Assembly: GCA_016213865.1 (NCBI GenBank)
Contig: JACQZL010000020.1
Coordinates: 1 to 15,923 of the forward strand
DNA length: 15,923 bases
Direction: 5' to 3'
Origin: Candidatus Rifleibacteriota bacterium
GTDB taxonomy: Bacteria; UBP17; UBA6191; JACPRK01
This document shows, piece after piece, positions 8,105 to 14,313 of the stretch. The notes below the pieces were generated by a model, which ran no database searches, was not told the origin of the DNA, and saw nothing but the letters and a program-made list of their open reading frames with translations. How positions within the stretch are numbered: the stretch's first letter is position 1; every line of letters begins with the position of its first letter. Position numbers and translations under genes: made by a program.

Positions 8105-8902
8105 GTGCCCGTGACCCAGAGTCTCATCTACTACATCCCCGCGCCGATCCTGGGCGTCCTGGTCGCCATCGGCGCAGTCGCGGTGACAGTGCCAGGGGTC
8201 CTGATGCGCCGGCGGTTCGCCCTTCACGAGAAGGACGACTTCGTGGCCATCCTGCTCGGGACGATGGGCGCCGTCTACGCCGTGCTGCTGTCGTTCGTCC
8301 TCGTCGCCGTCTGGGAGAACTTCGAGCACGCGGCCCTGACGGCCGAGACCGAGGCCTCCTATCTGGTCGTGCTGCGGCGCAACGCGGAGACCCTGGGCCC
8401 CGAGGCCCGACAGGAAATCGAGATGCTGACCCGCGAGTACGCGCAGGCCGTGGTGCAGAAGGAGTGGCCCGCGATGGGGCGGGGGGAAGGTAGCCCCGAG
8501 GTGACGAAGGTCGAGAGCATGCTCTTCGCGGCACACATGAAGCTCTCGCCGTCGACGGACACCCAGAAGACCGTGTACACCCAGTCGGTGAGACGACTGG
8601 ACGAGTTGAACGAGCTGAGGCTTCGCCGGCTGTTCGCGGCGAGGACCGGCCTCCATCCCGCCATCTGGTGCGTCCTCCTCATCGGCGCCCTCGTGACCAT
8701 GACGTGTGCGTTCTTCTTGAACTCGGAGAGCCCGAAGGGTCAGATCTGTCTGACCTCACTCCTGGCCACGGTGATCGGACTGATCCTGTTCGTCATCTTG
8801 GCGTTGGACTACCCCTTCACGGGTGATGTGATCATCGAACCCGAGGCCTTTCAGGTGCTAATGGGCACTCCGGGCGCCGCAGGGCAGTCGGCTCTTCGCT
8901 AA
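8105..8902 (+). CDS. DUF4239-like four-helix membrane protein
   Basis: This is a 265-residue predicted inner-membrane protein. Hydrophobic segments lie at about residues 12-34 (APILGVLVAIGAVAVTVPGV), 47-70 (LLGTMGAVYAVLLSFVLVAV), 187-206 (IWCVLLIGALVTMTCAFFL) and 214-234. A soluble alpha-helical loop of about 115 residues, rich in charged residues, separates helices 2 and 3. This 2+2 layout, the tight turn between helices 1 and 2, and the tail LDYPFTGDVIIEPEAFQVL after helix 4 are typical of the DUF4239 (bestrophin-like) family, whose function is not established. The start is GTG 8105, with gaaggtg about 6 nt upstream as a modest ribosome site. It opens the second plus-strand group, 56 nt before the protease gene. 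Any link with glycogen is only positional. Confidence 0.75.
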   Translation: MPVTQSLIYYIPAPILGVLVAIGAVAVTVPGVLMRRRFALHEKDDFVAILLGTMGAVYAVLLSFVLVAVWENFEHAALTAETEASYLVVLRRNAETLGPEARQEIEMLTREYAQAVVQKEWPAMGRGEGSPEVTKVESMLFAAHMKLSPSTDTQKTVYTQSVRRLDELNELRLRRLFAARTGLHPAIWCVLLIGALVTMTCAFFLNSESPKGQICLTSLLATVIGLILFVILALDYPFTGDVIIEPEAFQVLMGTPGAAGQSALR

Positions 8903-8945
8903 CGCTGTTATGAATCGCCCCGCCGGGGCCCTAGCTGCTTCGCTC

Positions 8946-8952
8946 AGGAGGT
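8946..8952 (+). promoter_or_regulatory. Ribosome binding site fixing the GTG start of the subtilase gene
   Basis: The sequence aggaggt is a near-perfect Shine-Dalgarno match 6 nt before GTG 8959. It supports a start with only about 36 residues before the catalytic core. That means no signal peptide or propeptide is encoded, which matters for predicting where the protease acts. Confidence 0.75.
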
Positions 8953-8958
8953 CTAACC

Positions 8959-10401
8959 GTGCGCCTCGAATATGACCACTCGATTCACTCCCACGTTCTG
9001 AACCGTCACGCCGTCCTTCCGAGCCCCGTGCGCGTCCACAGCCACCCGGGATACTCGGGCCAGAGCGTCACCATTGCAATGATCGACTCCGGGTTCAGCG
9101 CGCACCCGGACCTGGTCCTGCCGCGCAACCGGGTCCTCGCTTACGAGGACCTGAGCGGCGACGGCGTTCCCCTGGACGCCCCGGTCGAGTGGTGGCACTG
9201 GCACGGAACGATGACCGCGGTCGTGGCCGCCGGGAGCGGCCACCTTTCCGACGGCATCTACCGGGGCGTCTCTCCGGAGGTGAACCTGGTCCTGCTCAAG
9301 GTCAGCCAGGGCGGCCGGATCCGAGAGGAGCTCGTCCGGAAGGCTCTCGACTGGCTGGTCGAGAATCGAGACCGCTACGGGATCCGGATCGTCAACCTGT
9401 CCCTGGGAACAGGTGGCGAGCACGCGGATCTGAGCTACAAGACCGATGCGGTCGATCTGGCTGCCGAGCGCGCCGTCGCCAGTGGCATCGTCGTGGTGGC
9501 GGCGGCAGGCAATGATCCGGTCAAACCGACGCCGCCTGCCAACGCTCCGTCCGTGATTGCCGTCGGAGGCATCCAGGACGACGACCAGACCCAGAACCCA
9601 GCCGACTTCAACCTGTACCACTCGAGTTTCGGAATCACCGCAGACGGGGTCCACAAGCCGGAAGTCGTGGCACCGGCCGTGCGGGTCGCAGGCCCGATCC
9701 TGCCCGGCACGCCGCAGTGGGACCAGGCCGAGGCGCTGACGATCCTGGCCAACGATCCGCCCGAGCTGGACCGGCTCCAGACACTCTTCAGGCAGGCAGG
9801 CCTTCCGGACGACTGGCTGCCATCGGACAAGAAGGTCACCGGGTCCGTCGAGCGACTGGTGGCCGAGAACCAGGTAGTGGGGCGACACTTCAAGGCGGTC
9901 GAAGGGACCTCCTTCGCGGCGCCGATGACCGCCGCCATCATCGCCCAGATGCTCGAGGCGAATCCGAAACTCACCCCCGCCGTGGTCAAGAACATCCTGC
10001 TGGGAACGGCCGATCGCCTGGCCGGCGCGGAGGTCTACCGGCAAGGGTTCGGCATGGTCAACGGGCACCGCGCGGTGGAGCACGCGCTGCACGAGGCCCA
10101 TCACCACACCTCGGTGACGAGTTACCGGGCCCCTTCGGTCCACAGGGGCAAGCTCATCTTCTTCTTGCACGACGACGAGGCACGGTCGGTGGCACTCGCG
10201 GGCGACTTCAACGGCTGGGAGGCAAGCCCGCTGGAGAAGGTCGGCGAGTCCTTGTGGAAGCTGGAGATGAAATCGCCGGCCCCGGGCCGGTACGCCTACA
10301 AGTTCCGGATCGACGGTTCTCGCTGGGTGAACGATCCCAGCCACGGGGTCAAGGAGGCCGACCCGTACGGTGGTCTCAATTCGGTGCTCGTGCTCGTCTG
10401 A
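8959..10401 (+). CDS. Subtilisin-family (S8) serine protease with C-terminal glycogen-binding CBM48/AMPK-beta-like domain
   Basis: This 480-residue protein carries the complete subtilase triad: D43 in IAMIDSGFSAHPD, H82 in HWHGT and S318 in EGTSFAAPM, with the oxyanion-hole asparagine N185 in AAAGND. The catalytic domain spans about residues 36-375. Between about 245 and 300 lies an insert (ILANDPPELDRLQTLFRQAG onward) not typical of simple subtilisins. Residues about 398-480 form a small beta-sandwich with VALAGDFNGWEASPLEKV, then LWKLEMKSPAPGRYAYKFRI and WVNDPSHG. This is the signature of the early-set glycogen-binding domains in AMPK beta and branching enzymes. No signal sequence or prodomain precedes the core, so the protein is predicted to be cytoplasmic. 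With glgX nearby, the likely role is proteolysis at or near glycogen, perhaps of glycogen-bound enzymes. That is an inference; the domain could instead bind another glucan or a protein. Confidence 0.93.
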   Translation: MRLEYDHSIHSHVLNRHAVLPSPVRVHSHPGYSGQSVTIAMIDSGFSAHPDLVLPRNRVLAYEDLSGDGVPLDAPVEWWHWHGTMTAVVAAGSGHLSDGIYRGVSPEVNLVLLKVSQGGRIREELVRKALDWLVENRDRYGIRIVNLSLGTGGEHADLSYKTDAVDLAAERAVASGIVVVAAAGNDPVKPTPPANAPSVIAVGGIQDDDQTQNPADFNLYHSSFGITADGVHKPEVVAPAVRVAGPILPGTPQWDQAEALTILANDPPELDRLQTLFRQAGLPDDWLPSDKKVTGSVERLVAENQVVGRHFKAVEGTSFAAPMTAAIIAQMLEANPKLTPAVVKNILLGTADRLAGAEVYRQGFGMVNGHRAVEHALHEAHHHTSVTSYRAPSVHRGKLIFFLHDDEARSVALAGDFNGWEASPLEKVGESLWKLEMKSPAPGRYAYKFRIDGSRWVNDPSHGVKEADPYGGLNSVLVLV

Positions 10402-10439
10402 AGACGGCCAGAGCCCGGGTCCCGGCGGCTCGCGGCCAT

Positions 10440-10456
10440 GCCCCTCCGGCAGGGGC
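10440..10456 (+). other. Small hairpin ahead of the second DJ-1 gene
   Basis: The arms gcccct (10440-10445) and aggggc (10451-10456) can pair around a 5-nt loop (ccggc) immediately before the ribosome site of the downstream gene. It could modulate translation or weakly terminate. It is short, and chance formation in GC-rich DNA is possible. Confidence 0.3.
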
Positions 10457-10470
10457 TCAGGGAGAAAAGC

Positions 10471-11046
10471 ATGAAGCTCAAGGGCGTCAAGGTCGCTGTC
10501 CTGATGGAGAGCGACTACTACGAGAAGGAGATCTTCTACTACGAGCACCGATTCCCCGAAGAAGGGATGGAGCTGCACTTCCTCACGAGGCTCTGGGGCC
10601 AGCCGGCCCTCACGCTACTCGGACACGAGCAGCACTATCCTTTCGAGTGCCGCGAGAGCTTCGAGAGCATGTCCGACGAGACCCTGCGCAGCTTCGGGGC
10701 CATCATCGTGCCTGCCGGCATGGTGGCCGATCGTCTGCGTTACACCGAGGACGTCCGGAAGCTCCCGCCGGCGACGGTGTTCCTCCAGCGGGCGTTTGCG
10801 TGCAAGGACATCGTCAAGGGCATCATCTGCCACGGCCTCTGGCTGGTCGCCCCGGTGCCCGAGCTGGTACGGGGCCGCCGCCTGGTCGTTCACAACAACC
10901 TGCTGGGCGACGCCCGGAACATGGGCGCCGACTACGTCGACCAGGATGTGGTCGTCGACGGCGATCTGGTGACGGCCCGGACGGGCGGTCACTGCCACCT
11001 GTTCGCCCGGGCCATCCTGGACCTCATCGCCTCGAAGGCGCGTTGA
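10471..11046 (+). CDS. DJ-1/PfpI family protein
   Basis: This 191-residue, single-domain DJ-1/PfpI protein begins MKLKGVKVAVLMES, with the early conserved glutamate region (ESDYYEKE). The strand FGAIIVPAGM is followed by the nucleophile elbow GIICHGLWL, where C120-H121 is the catalytic Cys-His pair. The C-terminal part (VVDGDLVTARTGGHCHLFAR) matches the family ending in which a substrate-facing strand precedes the last helix. I chose ATG 10471 because cagggag lies about 6-12 nt upstream; an earlier in-frame ATG at 10438 has no ribosome site and overlaps a hairpin. Relatives include PfpI-type proteases, glyoxalase III and the YajL/YhbO deglycases. Unlike the interrupted DJ-1 gene at the left end, this copy is intact and keeps Cys-His. 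It precedes a VOC-fold gene by 26 nt, consistent with dicarbonyl handling. Confidence 0.88.
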   Translation: MKLKGVKVAVLMESDYYEKEIFYYEHRFPEEGMELHFLTRLWGQPALTLLGHEQHYPFECRESFESMSDETLRSFGAIIVPAGMVADRLRYTEDVRKLPPATVFLQRAFACKDIVKGIICHGLWLVAPVPELVRGRRLVVHNNLLGDARNMGADYVDQDVVVDGDLVTARTGGHCHLFARAILDLIASKAR

Positions 11047-11072
11047 CCTTGCGGCCAAAAAGGGAGTCTCCC

Positions 11073-11507
11073 ATGATAACAATGTCGTTTTCTCACGTGG
11101 GTCTGGTGTGCCGCGACCCGCTCGTCACGGAGCGCTACTACGCGAAGCACTTCGGATTCCGCCGGGTCCGGGTGTACGCGCCCGGTCCCGATCAGGTGGT
11201 CCTCATCAAGGCGCCCGACGGCGTGGCGCTGGAGCTGTTCAAGGCGACCGAAGGCGCGCCGTGCCCTCCGCCGAAGGAGGCCGGCCCGAACTGGCCGTGT
11301 CTGCGGCACTTGTGCTTCTCGGTCTCCAGCGTGGACGAGAAGCTGCGCGAGATGGGCTCCGAGGGGCGTGTCACTCTGGGCCCGCTCGACATGAGCGCCT
11401 TCATCCCCGGCATGCGCGTGTGCTGGGTGGCCGACCCCGACGGCAACATCGTTGAGCTGAATCAAGGCTACGTCGACGACCCGAATCCTCCGCCCCTGGC
11501 ACCGTGA
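11073..11507 (+). CDS. VOC superfamily (glyoxalase/bleomycin resistance/dioxygenase fold) protein
   Basis: This 144-residue protein has two beta-alpha-beta-beta-beta modules. The first opens with SHVGLVCRDP and ends in VALELFKAT; the second opens with LRHLCFSVSSV and ends in ADPDGNIVELNQG. The expected metal ligands are all present: H8, E54, H79 and E128, the His/Glu/His/Glu arrangement of glyoxalase I-type enzymes, so it is likely an active metalloenzyme. The tail after the fold (YVDDPNPPPLAP) is proline-rich. ATG 11073 has agggag 6 nt upstream; a second in-frame ATG at 11082 is less well placed. It is the last plus-strand gene before a gene-poor stretch and sits 26 nt behind the DJ-1 gene, so both may act on reactive aldehydes such as methylglyoxal. 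Dioxygenase, isomerase and resistance roles also occur in the family, so the substrate remains open. Confidence 0.88.
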   Translation: MITMSFSHVGLVCRDPLVTERYYAKHFGFRRVRVYAPGPDQVVLIKAPDGVALELFKATEGAPCPPPKEAGPNWPCLRHLCFSVSSVDEKLREMGSEGRVTLGPLDMSAFIPGMRVCWVADPDGNIVELNQGYVDDPNPPPLAP

Positions 11508-11534
11508 GGGCCCGCGGCCCCGGCCCGAGCCGAC

Positions 11535-11571
11535 GCTTGCCCCGCATCACCGCGCGGGGCGGAAGCCGATC
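11535..11571 (+). terminator. Terminator-like stem-loop after the VOC gene
   Basis: The arms gccccgc (11539-11545) and gcggggc (11554-11560) pair around an 8-nt loop. Flanking gctt and aagc can extend the stem past a 2-nt bulge. It lies about 30 nt after the last plus-strand gene of the group. No T-run follows, so termination is plausible but not certain. Confidence 0.4.
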
Positions 11572-11772
11572 CGCTCGTCGGCGGCTCCGTTCATGCTCGA
11601 GCCCAGGATCGAGGGCCCTCCGCGAACGGCTCGATAGGTCCCTTGCTCCGGGCCCTTCGGGTCCCGTTCCGGCGCGGTCCTCGGCCGGCCCGGCGGGGTC
11701 CTCGGCGGGGTCTGGGGGAAGCCCAAGGGGAAGTCGTCAGGATTCGAAGTGCGGGGTGTCAAAGGGGGCTGC

Positions 11773-11910
11773 GTGAGCAGCGTCGATGAGGACATGCGCC
11801 CGTTCGCGATCGAGTTTCTGGACTTCCGACCGGAAGTCATCCAGGGGAAGCCATGGTACCTGGCGAAACCTCAAGCGCCGCGCCGGCGGCTCGCACGCAA
11901 GGTCAAGTAG
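11773..11910 (+). CDS. Possible 45-residue small protein, unrecognised
   Basis: From GTG 11773 the frame reads VSSVDEDMRPFAIEFLDF, then a middle containing GKPWYLAKPQ, and ends in the basic tail RRRLARKVK before TAG. Third codon positions are mostly G or C, as in true genes here, and aagggggc upstream is a loose ribosome site. I recognise no family. It could be a small DNA- or RNA-binding protein, a remnant of a larger gene, or a chance ORF. Confidence 0.3.
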   Translation: MSSVDEDMRPFAIEFLDFRPEVIQGKPWYLAKPQAPRRRLARKVK

Positions 11911-11971
11911 AAACGACCTGCGCCACCCGTCGCTTTCTCTGGCCCAGGTCCGCAACGATCTCCCCAGACCG

Positions 11972-11980
11972 TGGTAAGAT
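11972..11980 (+). promoter_or_regulatory. Possible extended -10 promoter element for the aspartic-protease pair
   Basis: The sequence tggtaagat fits TGN followed by a -10-like hexamer (taagat). It ends 23 nt before GTG 12004, leaving room for a short leader with its ribosome site. No good -35 is seen 16-18 nt upstream (sequence there is cgcaacg), so the call rests on the extended -10 alone. Confidence 0.35.
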
Positions 11981-12003
11981 CCCTGGGGAGGAGGCGAACG
12001 ACA

Positions 12004-12246
12004 GTGTCCGAGGCAACAGAGTCGAGGCTGAACTGGGACGAGATCAAACGGCGGTTTCCCGATGAGTGGGTAGCGCTCTGTGAGGTGGACGGAGATGAGA
12101 CCGACCCGGAGCTCCGTTCCGGCGTCTTGCTCGGACACGGGAAGTCGCGTCGGGAGCTGTCGCCGCTCTCAAAGGCGGCGGCGCATCGGGGGGTCCGAAC
12201 CGTCGTCTTCACGGGACCAGTGGGGCGAGGGAGTTTCCGGTTTTGA
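12004..12246 (+). CDS. Small hypothetical protein, partner of a retropepsin-like protease
   Basis: This 80-residue protein starts at GTG 12004, 9 nt after a strong ribosome site (ggggaggagg, 11985-11994). It begins with a helix (NWDEIKRRFPDEWVALCEV), carries a second helix in SRRELSPLSKAAAHRG and ends in strands VRTVVFTGP and GSFRF. The FPDEWV segment resembles small proteins, some placed near DUF5678, that are often encoded just before clan AA aspartic proteases. That family link is from memory and uncertain. Its TGA overlaps the TTG start of the protease gene by 4 nt, so the two are translationally coupled. It could be a substrate, adaptor or inhibitor of the protease. No toxin or DNA-binding motif is visible. 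Confidence 0.72.
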   Translation: MSEATESRLNWDEIKRRFPDEWVALCEVDGDETDPELRSGVLLGHGKSRRELSPLSKAAAHRGVRTVVFTGPVGRGSFRF

Positions 12247-12635
12247 GCACGACGCGCTTCGAACCAAGCGACGACCTCATCCTGGTGTGGGCCTCTGTCT
12301 GGGGACCTCTGGGCTGCGTACGATGCAGGCTGGCCCTGGATACAGGGTCCACGGACACCATCCTCGACCCGGGCGTGTTGGATGACCTGGGTTACAGCCC
12401 GCGGGACGCAGCCGGGCTATCTCGGGTCACCTCGATGCTGGGTGAAGAGACGGGCTATCGCAAGCGAGTCCAGAAGTTCCGTGCTCTCGGTTACGAGTCG
12501 CCCGACTTCGAGGTTCGGGCGCACGATATGCCGGAGAGCCAGGGACTCGACGGCCTCCTGGGGCTGAGCTTCCTGCGCCGCTTCAATTATGAAGTGCGCT
12601 CGGCCGAGGGCTTGCTGGTCGTGAGCCCAGCCTGA
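12243..12635 (+). CDS. Clan AA (retropepsin-like) aspartic protease
   Basis: This 130-residue protein has the single-domain retropepsin layout. It opens with strands (DLILVWASVWG), followed by LALDTGSTDTIL with catalytic D33-T34-G35-S36, a flap-like middle, and the hydrophobic motif LDGLLGLSFLRRF near residues 100-113 that matches the second psi-loop of bacterial retropepsins. One Asp-Thr-Gly per chain implies that it must dimerise. No signal peptide or membrane segment is visible, so it is likely cytoplasmic. The start is TTG 12243, overlapping the upstream stop (TTGA), with gcgagggag about 9 nt before it; no ATG or GTG is as well placed. Bacterial homologues are common but mostly uncharacterised. 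Confidence 0.85.
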   Translation: MSTTRFEPSDDLILVWASVWGPLGCVRCRLALDTGSTDTILDPGVLDDLGYSPRDAAGLSRVTSMLGEETGYRKRVQKFRALGYESPDFEVRAHDMPESQGLDGLLGLSFLRRFNYEVRSAEGLLVVSPA

Positions 12636-12724
12636 CGCACTGCTGCCTGCGCGTGGCCCATGACGGTCCGACGCCCGCGGGCATGAACCGCGAAAACAGG
12701 GCCGCCACCACGGGCACGCCGGCT

Positions 12725-14308
12725 TCAGCGCTTCCGGGACAGGTCGCGGGCCAGGCTGTCGAGCAGCTCGATGGCGGTCAGGACCGCGGCGGCGGCGAAC
12801 CCGCGCGTGACTGCGCTCTCGGCATACTCCTCGCGGTGCTGCCCGAAGTCGCCGATCGACTGCAGCGCGTCGAGCAGCAGCACGGTCGGCTTGCTCGCGT
12901 AGCGCGTGACCGGTCGGCACCGTTCGTTCCCGGCCGCCAGGCGCAGGGCCGCACACTGCAGCCCCTCCCGGCGCGGCAGCCGATCCCCCGGCTCCAGCCA
13001 GCTCAGTCTCTCGCCGGCCTGGCGCCAGACTTCCAGCCAGGCGGCGGGGAACCGCTGGTCCCTGTCCAGCTCCGCCTCCCACACGAGCCTCAGCGCCCGG
13101 CTGGCGATGCTGCGGAGCCACTTGAGCGCCAGCTCGGGGTTAGGTTCCAGGTCCTCCACGGCGTTTTCGACGTACTGGCGCAGCTCGGGCGGAATCCGGT
13201 GCGCCGACACCTGCTGGAGCCTCAGCTCGAGCAGGCCGCGGACCCGGCCCTCGTAGTCCTCGGCCCGGCCGAAGAGCCGGTGCAGGTCCGCGAGGGCCGG
13301 CGCCTGCTGGCGGGCGAACCGGGCCATCAGCCGGCAGGTCGAGCGCAGCCGGCCGCCCGAGAGCCGGGCCAACCCGCGGGCCTCGAGCGCCCTCCGCAGC
13401 AGGTCCCCGGCGTGCGCGACGGGAATCCCGTCGGCCTCCTGGGCGGCCACCGCCACGAGCTCGTCGCGCAGCTCGCCGCCGCACTCGTCCCAGAGGGCCG
13501 CCAGCAGCTCGCGCCGGTCCTCCAGCAGCCGCCTGGCCGCCTCGTCCACCCGGCCCTTGTCGCAGGGCTCGCCCTCCCGGAGCCCCTCGGCCAGCCCCTG
13601 CAGCAGTGCCATCGCCAGGAGCGGCACGCCGCCCGTCCAGCCGGCCAGCTCCTTTCGCGCGGCACCCTCGAGCGTGACGCCCGCCGAAGTCAAAGGAGCC
13701 AGAAGGTCGTCCCAGTCGGTTTCCTCGAACGGGCCCACCTGCAGTGGCGTGTCGTAGAAAACCTCCCAGAAATCGGAGGTCCGGGACTCCTCGCTGCGGC
13801 ACAGCTCCCGCAGCGGCCTGCGGCTGCCGGTGACCAGGCTCAGGCTCGGCTTCTGGGCCAGCGAGCGGAGCTGGTCCCAGAGGCGCCGGGTGAGGCCGGT
13901 GCCCGCCAGGACGTGGTCGAACCCGTCCAGGACCACCAGCAGCTTCTCGTCGCGCTGCTCGAGCTCCTGCAGCACGAGGTCCAGCAGCTCGTGGGGCGAC
14001 TCGTCGCCGGCGTCGAGGTAGCCGGCCAGCTCCGGTCGCACGGGGCGAAGCGCCTCTTCGGCGATCCGGACCAACCGGCGCAGGAACTCGGTGTCGGCGG
14101 CCGGCGGCGAGCGGCGCAGGTCGGTGAAAGCGGCGGTGACGAAGGGAGCGGCGGAGGTGCCGTAGATGCGGGCGACGTGCGCGAGCAGCACGGACTTGCC
14201 GTAGAGCGCGGGTCCGACGACCGACACGTGGTCCGGCGACGGTTTCCGCAGCCGGCGCTCCAACTGCTGGAGCAGCCGATTGCGGCCCAGCAAGTCTGGA
14301 ATCGACAC
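12725..14308 (-). CDS. P-loop ATPase module 2 with C-terminal helical region (possibly the second half of a tandem ATPase)
   Basis: From GTG 14308 this gives 527 residues. SIPDLLGRNRLLQQLERRL leads into the Walker A motif GPALYGKS (32-39). Walker B is LLVVLDGFD, with D128 and glycine where most relatives have a catalytic glutamate. SLVTGSRRPLREL resembles the sensor strand of archaeal-ATPase/STAND proteins. A helical winged-helix-like part follows (about 270-370). The C-terminal region (about 375-527) is helical, with ALKWLRSIASRALR near 400 and ALQSIGDFGQH ending at H491, somewhat like DUF4145/HEPN helical domains. A ribosome-site-like ggagggg lies 4 nt before the GTG, so independent translation is possible. 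The frame is offset by one base from module 1, and insertion of one base in the adjacent run of four C would fuse the two. Upstream in this frame the translation is arginine/proline/glycine-rich nonsense, so the module does not start earlier. Confidence 0.75.
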   Translation of the reverse strand: MSIPDLLGRNRLLQQLERRLRKPSPDHVSVVGPALYGKSVLLAHVARIYGTSAAPFVTAAFTDLRRSPPAADTEFLRRLVRIAEEALRPVRPELAGYLDAGDESPHELLDLVLQELEQRDEKLLVVLDGFDHVLAGTGLTRRLWDQLRSLAQKPSLSLVTGSRRPLRELCRSEESRTSDFWEVFYDTPLQVGPFEETDWDDLLAPLTSAGVTLEGAARKELAGWTGGVPLLAMALLQGLAEGLREGEPCDKGRVDEAARRLLEDRRELLAALWDECGGELRDELVAVAAQEADGIPVAHAGDLLRRALEARGLARLSGGRLRSTCRLMARFARQQAPALADLHRLFGRAEDYEGRVRGLLELRLQQVSAHRIPPELRQYVENAVEDLEPNPELALKWLRSIASRALRLVWEAELDRDQRFPAAWLEVWRQAGERLSWLEPGDRLPRREGLQCAALRLAAGNERCRPVTRYASKPTVLLLDALQSIGDFGQHREEYAESAVTRGFAAAAVLTAIELLDSLARDLSRKR

Positions 14309-14313
14309 AACGC

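Larger units (their letters stand above)
11508..12003. other. Gene-poor 496-nt interval between the metabolic cluster and the aspartic-protease pair
   Basis: No convincing gene fills this stretch. The first part holds the terminator-like stem-loop and very GC-rich, repetitive sequence (ggcggggtc occurs twice near 11692-11712). The middle holds a doubtful 45-codon ORF at 11773-11910. The last part holds a possible extended -10 element. The change in texture marks a boundary between modules. Confidence 0.6.

Noticed and set aside
9717..11072. Long N-terminal extension in frame with the VOC gene, overlapping the protease and second DJ-1 genes
   Set aside because: The extension is Arg/Gly/Ala-rich shadow translation. 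The real start at 11073 has a ribosome site and opens the VOC fold.
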